DNA of 64,000 nt. Source: Bacillus sp. sid0103 (GTDB lineage Bacteria; Bacillota; Bacilli; Bacillales_B; DSM-18226). The notes under the pieces are model-generated. The model ran no database searches and was not told the DNA's origin. It saw nothing but the letters and a program-made list of their open reading frames with translations. The stretch spans positions 1 to 64,000 of the forward strand of contig NZ_JAHUWN010000010.1 of assembly GCF_019219025.1 (NCBI RefSeq), in the 5' to 3' direction. Position numbers and translations under genes: made by a program. Each line of letters opens with the position of its first letter. Within the stretch, counting starts at the first letter, position 1. Below, piece by piece: positions 57,056 through 64,000 of the stretch.

Positions 57056-59452
57056 TTATTTAGCAAGTCTCTCAAAGTCAACTTTCGGTGCCAATGCTTC
57101 GTTAACTTTTTCAACGACCATATCGTGATCTACTGTAAATGTAGCCGACTCTTTAATATCTTCTGAGGACGCCCCAATTTTTACTGTATATGTGCCCTTT
57201 TCAAGAACCCATGCATTTTCCTTTTCATCAAAGGAGGCAAGGTCTTTGGCATTAAGCTCGAATTGAAGAAGCTCACGCTGATGAGGCTTAAGTTCCTTTG
57301 TTTTACCAAAGGCTTTTAGTTCAACAGCAGGTTTCTCAAGTTTTCCATCTGGGGCGGAAACATACACTTGGACGACCTCTCTTCCAGGGACCTTGCCCGT
57401 ATTTTCCACCATAGTGGATACCTTAAGCTTGTCCTTAAATTTCTTGCCTTCGCTAATATTTAAATGATTAATATCGAAGCTTGTATACGACAATCCATAA
57501 CCGAATTCATAAGCAGGCTTCACATTAAACGTGGTATTGTAACGATAGCCAACATAAATGTCTTCGTTATAGATAACCTGTGTTGGGTTCTCAGCAGGCG
57601 TACCAGGGAAGCTATTTGCTGATGCAACATCACTGTATTTTACAGGGAAGGTAGTTGGTAATTTTCCGGACGGATTGACTTTACCGGAAATAACATCAGC
57701 AACAGCATAACCTGCTTCTTGGCCTGGCTGCCATGCCAACAGGATTGAATCAACCTTATCCCTCCAGCTGGCTACTTCGATAGGCCCGCCAATATTCAAA
57801 ATAACAGCTACTTTTTTACCCTGCTTATGATATTCTGATGATACGTTCGAAATCATGTCTTTTTCTGCATCACTTAATAAATAATCCCCTTTTACCACTT
57901 TACGGTCCGCACCTTCTCCAGAATTTCGCCCAATAACGATGATGCCGATATCCGATGCTTTTGAAGCAGCGGTAATTTCGGTTTCTGCTAGGGGCTTTTC
58001 AGGAATAGCAGGGACGGACTTTCCAAAATCTTCACCCCATGGACTTGGTTTAATTTTATACTGATCTTGCGAGCGCAATGTATCAATATATGTTTTATAT
58101 TCCTGAAGTAAACTTTGATTTAATTGGTATCCAGCACTCTTTAATCCATCAACAATAGAAGTGGTGTAAGCCGCATTGACATCGCCGCTTCCTGTTCCCC
58201 CTTTAACCGTTTCGATTTGTGTATTGCCAAATAAAGCGACCTTCTGCTCCTTGCTGATAGGCAGCGGCATCTTGTCGTTCTTTAAGAGAACCATCCCTTC
58301 TGAAGCTGCTTTTCGAGCTGTTTGCGCGTGAGCAGCTAAATCAGGCTTGTCTGAGTTTTGGTACTTTTTAAACTCAGGTGTTTGGATGACAATCTGGAGA
58401 ATGTTCTTAATATTACGGTCAAGCACTTTTTCGTCTAAATTTCCACTTTCCACAGCTGTTTTAATCAAATTAGATTGGGTTGCTGAACCTGGCATAATCA
58501 TGTCATTTTCTGCTTTCATTTGTTCGACCGGATTATCCCCGCCAAACCAGTCTGTCATGACAAACCCTGTGTAGCCCCAGTCCTTACGCAAAACAGTTGT
58601 TAGCAAGTCAGCACTTTGAGAGGTGTATGTTCCATTCAGTTTGTTATAGGAACTCATAACCGACCATGGATGGGATTCTTTAACAGCGATTTCAAAGCCT
58701 TTAAGATAAATTTCCCTTAAAGCTCGTTCAGATACGACGGTATCAATGCTATTCCGGTTTGTTTCCTGGTTATTAGCAGCAAAGTGCTTGATTGTCGCGC
58801 CAACGCCGTTCGATTGTACCCCATTTACCATCGCTGCAGCCATTTTTCCTGCAATTAAAGGATCCTCTGAGTAGTATTCGAAGTTTCGTCCATTCAATGG
58901 ATTACGGTGGATATTGAGTGCCGGTGCTAATAATAGGTCGACACCGTATTCTTTCACTTCATTTCCCTGTGCTTGACCTACTGCTTCTGCTGTTGCAGGA
59001 TCCCACGTGGATGCAAGAGCCGTCGCGATCGGGAAAGCGGTTGCATAATAAGTTTGCGTTTGACCTGGTCTTGTCGGTCTGATTCTAAGGCCGGCCGGAC
59101 CGTCAGCGAACCTCAGCTCAGGAATACCTAAACGGGGAATTCCAAACGTACCGCCTACAGCTCCAACTACTTCAAATGGAGGCATCCCCCCGAATCCAGG
59201 CATCCCTACACCCACAACAAATTTAGCTTTTTCCTCTAGGGTCATAGCTTTAATAACACTGTCAATCGATGCCGCATCTGTTAAGTAAGAAGTTGATGTC
59301 TGTTCGGCAGAAGTTTGAGCTTGCTGAACGGTTGTTGAATTTTGACTCTGAGCGGATGCAATGTCAAAAGTGAGTCCTGAGAGAAGTAATGAAGATGTAA
59401 GCGTAAATGCTAGTAATTTTGACTTTTTCTTTTTCTTCAATTTTTTTAACAT
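57056..59452 (-). CDS. secreted GH3 beta-glucosidase-like glycoside hydrolase
   Basis: 798 residues. A Sec signal peptide (basic MLKKLKKKKKSK, hydrophobic core, cleavage after ASA near 34) precedes the three-domain GH3 architecture: TIM-like barrel with substrate loop IKHFAANNQETNR and nucleophile Asp301 in GFVMTDWFGG; alpha/beta sandwich with acid/base Glu513 in SGEGADR; and a C-terminal fibronectin III-like domain (VVQVYVSAPDGKLEKPAVELKAFGKT). It probably releases glucose or related sugars from beta-linked oligosaccharides or glycosides outside the cell. No LPXTG motif. It is divergent from a second GH3 gene; a cre site lies 49 nt upstream of the start. Confidence 0.93.
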   Translation of the reverse strand: MLKKLKKKKKSKLLAFTLTSSLLLSGLTFDIASAQSQNSTTVQQAQTSAEQTSTSYLTDAASIDSVIKAMTLEEKAKFVVGVGMPGFGGMPPFEVVGAVGGTFGIPRLGIPELRFADGPAGLRIRPTRPGQTQTYYATAFPIATALASTWDPATAEAVGQAQGNEVKEYGVDLLLAPALNIHRNPLNGRNFEYYSEDPLIAGKMAAAMVNGVQSNGVGATIKHFAANNQETNRNSIDTVVSERALREIYLKGFEIAVKESHPWSVMSSYNKLNGTYTSQSADLLTTVLRKDWGYTGFVMTDWFGGDNPVEQMKAENDMIMPGSATQSNLIKTAVESGNLDEKVLDRNIKNILQIVIQTPEFKKYQNSDKPDLAAHAQTARKAASEGMVLLKNDKMPLPISKEQKVALFGNTQIETVKGGTGSGDVNAAYTTSIVDGLKSAGYQLNQSLLQEYKTYIDTLRSQDQYKIKPSPWGEDFGKSVPAIPEKPLAETEITAASKASDIGIIVIGRNSGEGADRKVVKGDYLLSDAEKDMISNVSSEYHKQGKKVAVILNIGGPIEVASWRDKVDSILLAWQPGQEAGYAVADVISGKVNPSGKLPTTFPVKYSDVASANSFPGTPAENPTQVIYNEDIYVGYRYNTTFNVKPAYEFGYGLSYTSFDINHLNISEGKKFKDKLKVSTMVENTGKVPGREVVQVYVSAPDGKLEKPAVELKAFGKTKELKPHQRELLQFELNAKDLASFDEKENAWVLEKGTYTVKIGASSEDIKESATFTVDHDMVVEKVNEALAPKVDFERLAK

Positions 59453-59500
59453 AATTCTAATACCCCCATCAAATTAGTTTAAATTTTCCACACTCGCAAA

Positions 59501-59514
59501 TTAAAACGCTTTCA
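59501..59514. promoter_or_regulatory. cre site in the divergent GH3 intergenic region
   Basis: On the minus strand TGAAAGCGTTTTAA matches the cre consensus at 13 of 14 positions. It lies 49-62 nt upstream of the minus-strand GH3 start. The remaining 59515-59850 is AT-rich and shows several weak TTGACT/TATTCA-like promoter boxes (e.g. near 59713) but no gene. Confidence 0.6.
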
Positions 59515-59864
59515 TTAGTAGTTTAACTTAAATGAATTTTCACATTATTGATAATTTTCTGGACATTATTGCGAAAATCTTCACTATTTTGTTTTAGTTG
59601 AAAGGGACTAAGAATCGATAAAAAGAGTTTAAACGGATCTCCTTTACAGTTGAATATCCCTATATCTTATATCATGTCAAATAGTGTCTAAGAAATATGT
59701 ACAATTCCTCTTGACTTTTTAATAATTTATTGAATATTCAGTCTATAACAAATTAATCTAGTAATTCACAATTTAATGCTACCTCTTGTAACTTATTGAA
59801 TTATACATTACATGTTAACTTTTGGGATGTAAGGGTTTTCATTTAAAAGAAGGAGTTGTTAGGC

Positions 59865-62216
59865 GTGAGGGGTTATTACAAAGTTCTGAGTTCATCCATG
59901 TTTACTTTAATGCTATTGTCATCTGGTTCAGGAGTACTTGCAGAAGAACAGCCACCATTACAAGTTAATGCTGCGGCTGTTACTACAGACAATGGTAGTG
60001 TACAAACTGGTGCGGTTCAGGAGCAAACACCGATGTTAGTGGACCAAGCTTCCATTCCAGCAGTTATCCGGGCCATGACGCTGGACGAAAAGGTGGATTT
60101 GATTGGAGGAGCTGGGGCGGCAGTAACAGGGGCTGCTGGCGGAACGTTTCCAATTCCACGGCTTGGTATTCCAAAGCTTACCTTTGCCGATGGTCCAGCT
60201 GGGCTTCGATTTGGATCAACTGCAAATAAGTCGACAACCGGTTTCCCAATTCCCTCGGCATTATCTGCTAGTTTTAATAAGGATTTAATGTACCAGGTTT
60301 CTAGTGCGATGGGAAAAGAAACCCTTGATTATGGCGTAGATGTTATATTAGGACCGGCATTGAATATTCACAGAGATCCAAGAGGTGGAAGAAACTTCGA
60401 ATATTATTCAGAAGATCCATACTTAAGTGGAGAAATGGCGGCCGAATTTACAAAAGGTGTTCAGGATCAAGGTGTGGGTGTTAGCATGAAGCACTTTGCC
60501 GCTAATAATCAGGAAACAAATAGACAGTCAGTCAATGAGATTATTTCTGAACGCGCCTTAAGAGAAATTTATTTATCTGGATTCGAGAGAGTAGTAAAAG
60601 AAGCACACCCATGGACAGTGATGAGTTCCTATAATTCTATTAATGGACCTTTCTCTGCTCATAACTCTTGGCTGTTAAATGATGTATTAAGAAGTGACTG
60701 GGGCTTTAATGGCATGGTCATGACTGACTGGGGTGGATCTAAAAACAATGGTATAGCGATGTTAAACGGTGGTAATGATTTGTCCATGCCAAGTTTAAGT
60801 GTCGCTGGCAAAACGGCGGTAAAAGCAGCTATTCTAGACGGCTCACTAAAAGAGGTAACACTTGATACGGCAATTGAGAATATCCTTAACTTAATAGTCA
60901 AATCCCCAACATTTAAAAAATTAAGTACGGCTGACAATACGAAACTAAGCGTAAGTTCTGACCTTGCTTCTGCCGATGCAAAACTTTCACGAGAGGCTGC
61001 ACCGGAAGGCATGGTTTTATTAAAGAATGAGAACAAAGCGCTTCCTTTCGATAAAAAAGTGAAAAAGGTCGGAATTGTTGGTAACTCATATACAATGCCA
61101 AGCTGTGGATTTGGTACCCCTGCTTCTGCGTGTACTACAGATAATGCTGCTTCAAAAATGTTCTTGATGGGAACCGGAAGCGCCTATGTAACACCAACTC
61201 ATACCGTACAACTTCCAGAAGGCCTGAAAAATGGAGGATATATACCTGTTAACACGAACGCCAGCGGTGCTGAGGTTAATGAAAATCTTACTGCTGAAGA
61301 TGCCGCATATATGGCACAGAATTCAGATATTGGTGTGATTGTGATTGCTAGAGGGTCTGGAGAAGGGGCAGATGGAAATGAAACAACCTTTGAACCGTCT
61401 GCAAAAGAATCAGAACTAATCAAAAAAGTTACTGATGCATATCACACTGTTAATAAAAAGGTAGTAGTAGTCTTAAACGTTGGTGCTCCGTTTAACACTG
61501 TAAGCTGGAGAGATTCTGTAGACTCCATTTTATTATCTTGGCAGCCTGGGATGGAAGCAGGAAACGCTTTGACAGATGTTCTGTCAGGAAAAGCTTATCC
61601 ATCAGGAAAACTTCCAGAGACCTTCCCAGTTAAATTAGAGGACGCGCCAAGTTATGCGAACTTCCCAAGCTCAGACGGCAATCCAAACTTAGTAAATTAT
61701 AAGGAAGACATTTACGTTGGTTACCGCTACTATTCTACTTTTAATAAACAAACAGCTTACGAGTTTGGTTACGGACTCTCCTATACAACGTTTGATTATA
61801 GCGACTTTAAATTAAATAAAGATACCTTATCAAATAAAATCAAAGTCTCGTTTAAAGTAGCCAATACAGGTTCCTTGGTTGGAAAGGAAGCTCCGCAGCT
61901 TTATGTAAGTGCACCTGACGGCAAGTTAGAAAAACCAGCGATTGAGTTGAAAGCGTTCGGAAAAACCCGTGAGCTGAAGCCAGGTCAAAAAGAAACATTC
62001 AACTTCTTTATTGATCCAAAGGATATCGCTTCGTTTGATGAGTCTACTTCCTCTTGGATTGTTGAAAAAGGTACCTATAAATTCAAAGTTGGAGCTTCTT
62101 CTGTCGATATCAGAGGGACGCTTGATTTTAAAGTGGACAAAGAAATCATTGCCGAGGTAGACAATGACAATGGACCCGATGTGCAATTAGAAACTCTATC
62201 AAAATACAATCAGTAG
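59865..62216 (+). CDS. secreted GH3 beta-glucosidase-like glycoside hydrolase (paralogue)
   Basis: 783 residues from the GTG at 59865, chosen because GGAG lies 9 nt upstream and the TTG at 59856 abuts it. Signal peptide MRGYYKVLSSSMFTLMLLSS ending near VLAEE. GH3 catalytic residues are conserved: nucleophile Asp288 in GMVMTDWGGS and acid/base Glu500 in SGEGADGNE, plus MKHFAANNQETNR and the FnIII domain (LYVSAPDGKLEKPAIELKAFGKT). It is clearly a paralogue of the divergent gene at 57056. An insertion in the sandwich domain carries two Cys (about 414 and 423, SCGFGTPASAC) absent from the paralogue, possibly a disulfide loop near the active site. It is followed 48 nt later by a secreted esterase. 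Confidence 0.93.
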   Translation: MRGYYKVLSSSMFTLMLLSSGSGVLAEEQPPLQVNAAAVTTDNGSVQTGAVQEQTPMLVDQASIPAVIRAMTLDEKVDLIGGAGAAVTGAAGGTFPIPRLGIPKLTFADGPAGLRFGSTANKSTTGFPIPSALSASFNKDLMYQVSSAMGKETLDYGVDVILGPALNIHRDPRGGRNFEYYSEDPYLSGEMAAEFTKGVQDQGVGVSMKHFAANNQETNRQSVNEIISERALREIYLSGFERVVKEAHPWTVMSSYNSINGPFSAHNSWLLNDVLRSDWGFNGMVMTDWGGSKNNGIAMLNGGNDLSMPSLSVAGKTAVKAAILDGSLKEVTLDTAIENILNLIVKSPTFKKLSTADNTKLSVSSDLASADAKLSREAAPEGMVLLKNENKALPFDKKVKKVGIVGNSYTMPSCGFGTPASACTTDNAASKMFLMGTGSAYVTPTHTVQLPEGLKNGGYIPVNTNASGAEVNENLTAEDAAYMAQNSDIGVIVIARGSGEGADGNETTFEPSAKESELIKKVTDAYHTVNKKVVVVLNVGAPFNTVSWRDSVDSILLSWQPGMEAGNALTDVLSGKAYPSGKLPETFPVKLEDAPSYANFPSSDGNPNLVNYKEDIYVGYRYYSTFNKQTAYEFGYGLSYTTFDYSDFKLNKDTLSNKIKVSFKVANTGSLVGKEAPQLYVSAPDGKLEKPAIELKAFGKTRELKPGQKETFNFFIDPKDIASFDESTSSWIVEKGTYKFKVGASSVDIRGTLDFKVDKEIIAEVDNDNGPDVQLETLSKYNQ

Positions 62217-62264
62217 AGTAGTAATATGGACATCCTAAAAATAACATTTTGGAGGTAAAGGAAA

Positions 62265-63593
62265 ATGCTTAAAAAAGTGAAAAAAGGGGCCATATTGGCC
62301 ACAATGGCTGCAACCATGACTTTATCTCTCAATACAAACGTTTTCGCTAAACAAATCAATACACAGCCCACATCCTATCAAACCGTGACAGAGATTGAAG
62401 ATTGGGGAGCAGCAACCACGAAAGTAATTGTTAATGTTGGGAAACCGATACCAAAGGACTCTGTTACAACAGCTACCTTCAAAGTACATGTGGCCAGAAG
62501 CGATAAACGGTTAAAAACACCGTTGCTAGAGGAAGGCGACCGAACAATTACTAAAGCATATGTAGCAGATAAAGACGGCAATCCTGCTGTCCAAACAGGT
62601 AAATATGTCGTCTTAGAAATGAAAATTGGCCCTGATGTATCCCTAGGTTCACCTCTTAACTATGATTGGGCTACTACTGGTTTTAATGATTGGATTGATA
62701 TGAAATATACCATCACACAGCAAAAGGATATTGAAACAAGTGCAGGAACGATTTCAGGATTAGTTGTCGACCAATTCGCAAGGGAAACAAGAGAACTGGT
62801 AGATGATTTTTCAACGGGAAAGGGAACCTATGACAATGTTAGTTTAACTTATGCGGACTATTCGCCAGCAACTGACAATCATAAAAACCCATTAATTATC
62901 TGGCTGCACGGCGCGGGTGAAGGCGGCACAGATCCAACGATTCCACTTTCAGCTAATAAAGCAGCAAACTTTGCTTCAAAGGATATTCAATCCTACTTTG
63001 ACGGTGCCTACGTTCTGGCCCCTCAAACTCCGACTTTTTGGATGGACGGTTTAAACGGATTTGGAGATGGAACCTCCAAATATGAGAATGCTTTAATGTC
63101 TTTAATTAAGGATTATGTAGCTAATCACAAAGACGTTGATACCAGCAGAATTTACATTGGCGGTGACTCTAACGGCGGATATATGACCATGCTGATGGCG
63201 AGGGATTATACCCATTACTTTGCCGCAGCATTCCCAACATGTGAAGCCTTAGGGGATAACTTAATTACAGATGGACAAATTCAAAAAATGAAGGATTTCC
63301 CAATGTGGTTCATTGCCGCTAAAGCCGATCCAGTAGTTATCACAACTCAATATGTTGAACCTACGTATAAACGCTTAGTCGAAGTTGGAGCAAAAAATGT
63401 CCATTTATCATTATTTGATAAGGTAGTTGATACCTCCGGTTTATATACCAAAGCGGATGGCACTCCATATGAATACAACGGACACTGGTCTTGGATTTAT
63501 GTATACAATAATGCGCCAACAGACATAATCAACGGAAAAACAACCACCATCATGGAATGGCTGGCAGCACAAACCAACCCAAACACTAAGTAA
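62265..63593 (+). CDS. secreted alpha/beta-hydrolase esterase with N-terminal Ig-like domain
   Basis: 442 residues. Signal peptide (MLKKVKKGAILATMAATMTL, cleavage near VFA-KQ). The N-terminal region (about 40-165) is beta-rich and resembles the Ig-like domain of EstA-type esterases. The alpha/beta hydrolase domain shows IIWLHGAGEGG (oxyanion region), nucleophile Ser in IYIGGDSNGGYMTM and a C-terminal His in NGHWSWIYVYNN; the Asp is probably in AAKADPVV. It belongs to the PHB-depolymerase/feruloyl-esterase-like group and likely removes ester groups from plant oligosaccharides or phenolic esters. It is probably co-transcribed with the GH3 gene upstream. GGAGG ribosome binding site. Confidence 0.88.
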   Translation: MLKKVKKGAILATMAATMTLSLNTNVFAKQINTQPTSYQTVTEIEDWGAATTKVIVNVGKPIPKDSVTTATFKVHVARSDKRLKTPLLEEGDRTITKAYVADKDGNPAVQTGKYVVLEMKIGPDVSLGSPLNYDWATTGFNDWIDMKYTITQQKDIETSAGTISGLVVDQFARETRELVDDFSTGKGTYDNVSLTYADYSPATDNHKNPLIIWLHGAGEGGTDPTIPLSANKAANFASKDIQSYFDGAYVLAPQTPTFWMDGLNGFGDGTSKYENALMSLIKDYVANHKDVDTSRIYIGGDSNGGYMTMLMARDYTHYFAAAFPTCEALGDNLITDGQIQKMKDFPMWFIAAKADPVVITTQYVEPTYKRLVEVGAKNVHLSLFDKVVDTSGLYTKADGTPYEYNGHWSWIYVYNNAPTDIINGKTTTIMEWLAAQTNPNTK

Positions 63594-63609
63594 ACGGTGG
63601 CAAATAAAT

Positions 63610-63677
63610 GGTGTCAGGCACCACCAAAAGACAACAGGCCGATTTGTCCACCTTAGGTGGACAAATCGGCCTGTTTT
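63610..63677 (+). terminator. half copy of the dispersed motif plus strong bidirectional terminator
   Basis: GGTGTCAGGCACC (63610-63622) begins 16 nt after the esterase stop, but its partner arm is missing. Instead a near-loopless stem follows: ACAGGCCGATTTGTCCACC with GGTGGACAAATCGGCCTGT (about 63634-63674), then TTTAGTTTTTT on plus. The stem shares TGTCCAC/GTGGACA with the inner stem of the full elements. Confidence 0.85.
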
Positions 63678-63691
63678 AGTTTTTTATTAGG

Positions 63692-64000
63692 TTAAAAGCT
63701 ACTATTCCGAATGACCAGTTCTGTGGCGATGGATATTTTTTTGGCTGTTTTTCTTCCTGCTATTCTCTCCAACAGGGTGTCTACAGCGGTTTCACCCATG
63801 ATTTCGGTATAGACCTTAACCGTGCTTAGGGATGGGAAGACATATTTAGAGATGCTGATATCGTTGACACCGATGATGTTCACTCGGTCAGGGACAGCAA
63901 TTCCTTCCTCTAAAAGCGCTCTTAATGCGCCTACTGCAAGTGAGTCATTCCCTGCAAAAAAGGCTGTCGGTAATTGATCACCATGCTCATTAATCGCCTT
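63692..64000 (-). CDS. LacI/GalR family transcriptional regulator, C-terminal part
   Basis: The frame is open to the right edge of the window, giving 102 C-terminal codons; the DNA-binding end lies outside. Family motifs: PTAFFAGNDSLAVGALRALLEEG, VPDRVNIIGVNDISISKYVFPSLSTVKV, and a short tail EMGETAVDTLLERI-like region ending ATELVIRNSSF. It converges on the esterase gene across a bidirectional terminator. It may control the GH3/esterase genes or a locus beyond the window (inference). An internal GTG at 63883 is not the start. Confidence 0.9.
   Translation of the reverse strand, partial: KAINEHGDQLPTAFFAGNDSLAVGALRALLEEGIAVPDRVNIIGVNDISISKYVFPSLSTVKVYTEIMGETAVDTLLERIAGRKTAKKISIATELVIRNSSF

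Overview
The window is low-GC Firmicute DNA from a spore-former-like member of the Bacillaceae (Bacillus/Neobacillus type). The basis for this is the tandem sigma-A rRNA promoters, the strong GGAGG ribosome binding sites with frequent GTG/TTG starts, the CcpA-type cre sites, and close matches to Bacillus TcyP, GlpD, BmrA, CatE/MhqA-type and 3-hydroxybutyrate genes. It is a carbon-catabolism region. Almost all genes from 2.8 kb to 59.5 kb lie on the minus strand. No transposase, phage gene, tRNA or CRISPR array was seen.

Layout. 0-2.6 kb: the 5' end of a 16S rRNA gene (minus) with P1/P2 promoters, then a LacI-type regulator and a HAD hydrolase on plus. 2.8-6.1 kb: an envelope-stress-like set (His/Gly-rich membrane protein, PspA/IM30 protein, OmpR-type regulator, sensor kinase). 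6.3-12.5 kb: adenosine deaminase, a soluble acyl-ACP desaturase, an orphan branched-chain-type binding lipoprotein, a decayed ugd remnant, a PAP2 phosphatase and a GT4 glycosyltransferase. 12.6-24.7 kb: a complete oligosaccharide locus (cache kinase, YesN regulator, ABC binding protein and two permeases, MFS transporter, (alpha/alpha)6 glycosidase, GH2 beta-galactosidase). 25-28 kb: NRDE and DinB-like proteins, two small proteins, and a VOC dioxygenase. 28.4-35.7 kb: tcyP, glpD, glpK and a GH36 alpha-galactosidase. 35.8-42.7 kb: a two-component system with a BmrA-type exporter, a sporulation-kinase-like sensor, and a sigma-54 activator. 42.8-46.9 kb: 3-hydroxybutyrate dehydrogenase and GntP permease behind a sigma-54 promoter with three upstream palindromes, a scoB fragment, and an HxlR/DsbA pair. 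47-57 kb: an M20 amidohydrolase and the mglBAC galactose transporter with its own three-component sugar sensor. 57-64 kb: two divergent secreted GH3 glucosidases, a secreted esterase and the end of another LacI regulator.

How it fits together. Secreted GH3 enzymes and an esterase release sugars. ABC systems import galactosides and galactose. Cytoplasmic LacZ and alpha-galactosidase hydrolyse them. Glycerol and 3-hydroxybutyrate are alternative carbon sources. Cre-like sites sit in front of most of these operons, consistent with CcpA control.

The most unusual non-coding feature is a dispersed palindrome (GGTGTCAGGCACC...GGTGCCTGACACC). Intact copies repeatedly occupy the position of the rho-independent terminator just after stop codons. 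Also present are a MITE-like GC-rich element with one clean 8-bp target duplication, three copies of an AATCAAACGTTTGATT-like palindrome, and two gene remnants (ugd, scoB) not obvious from ORF length alone.
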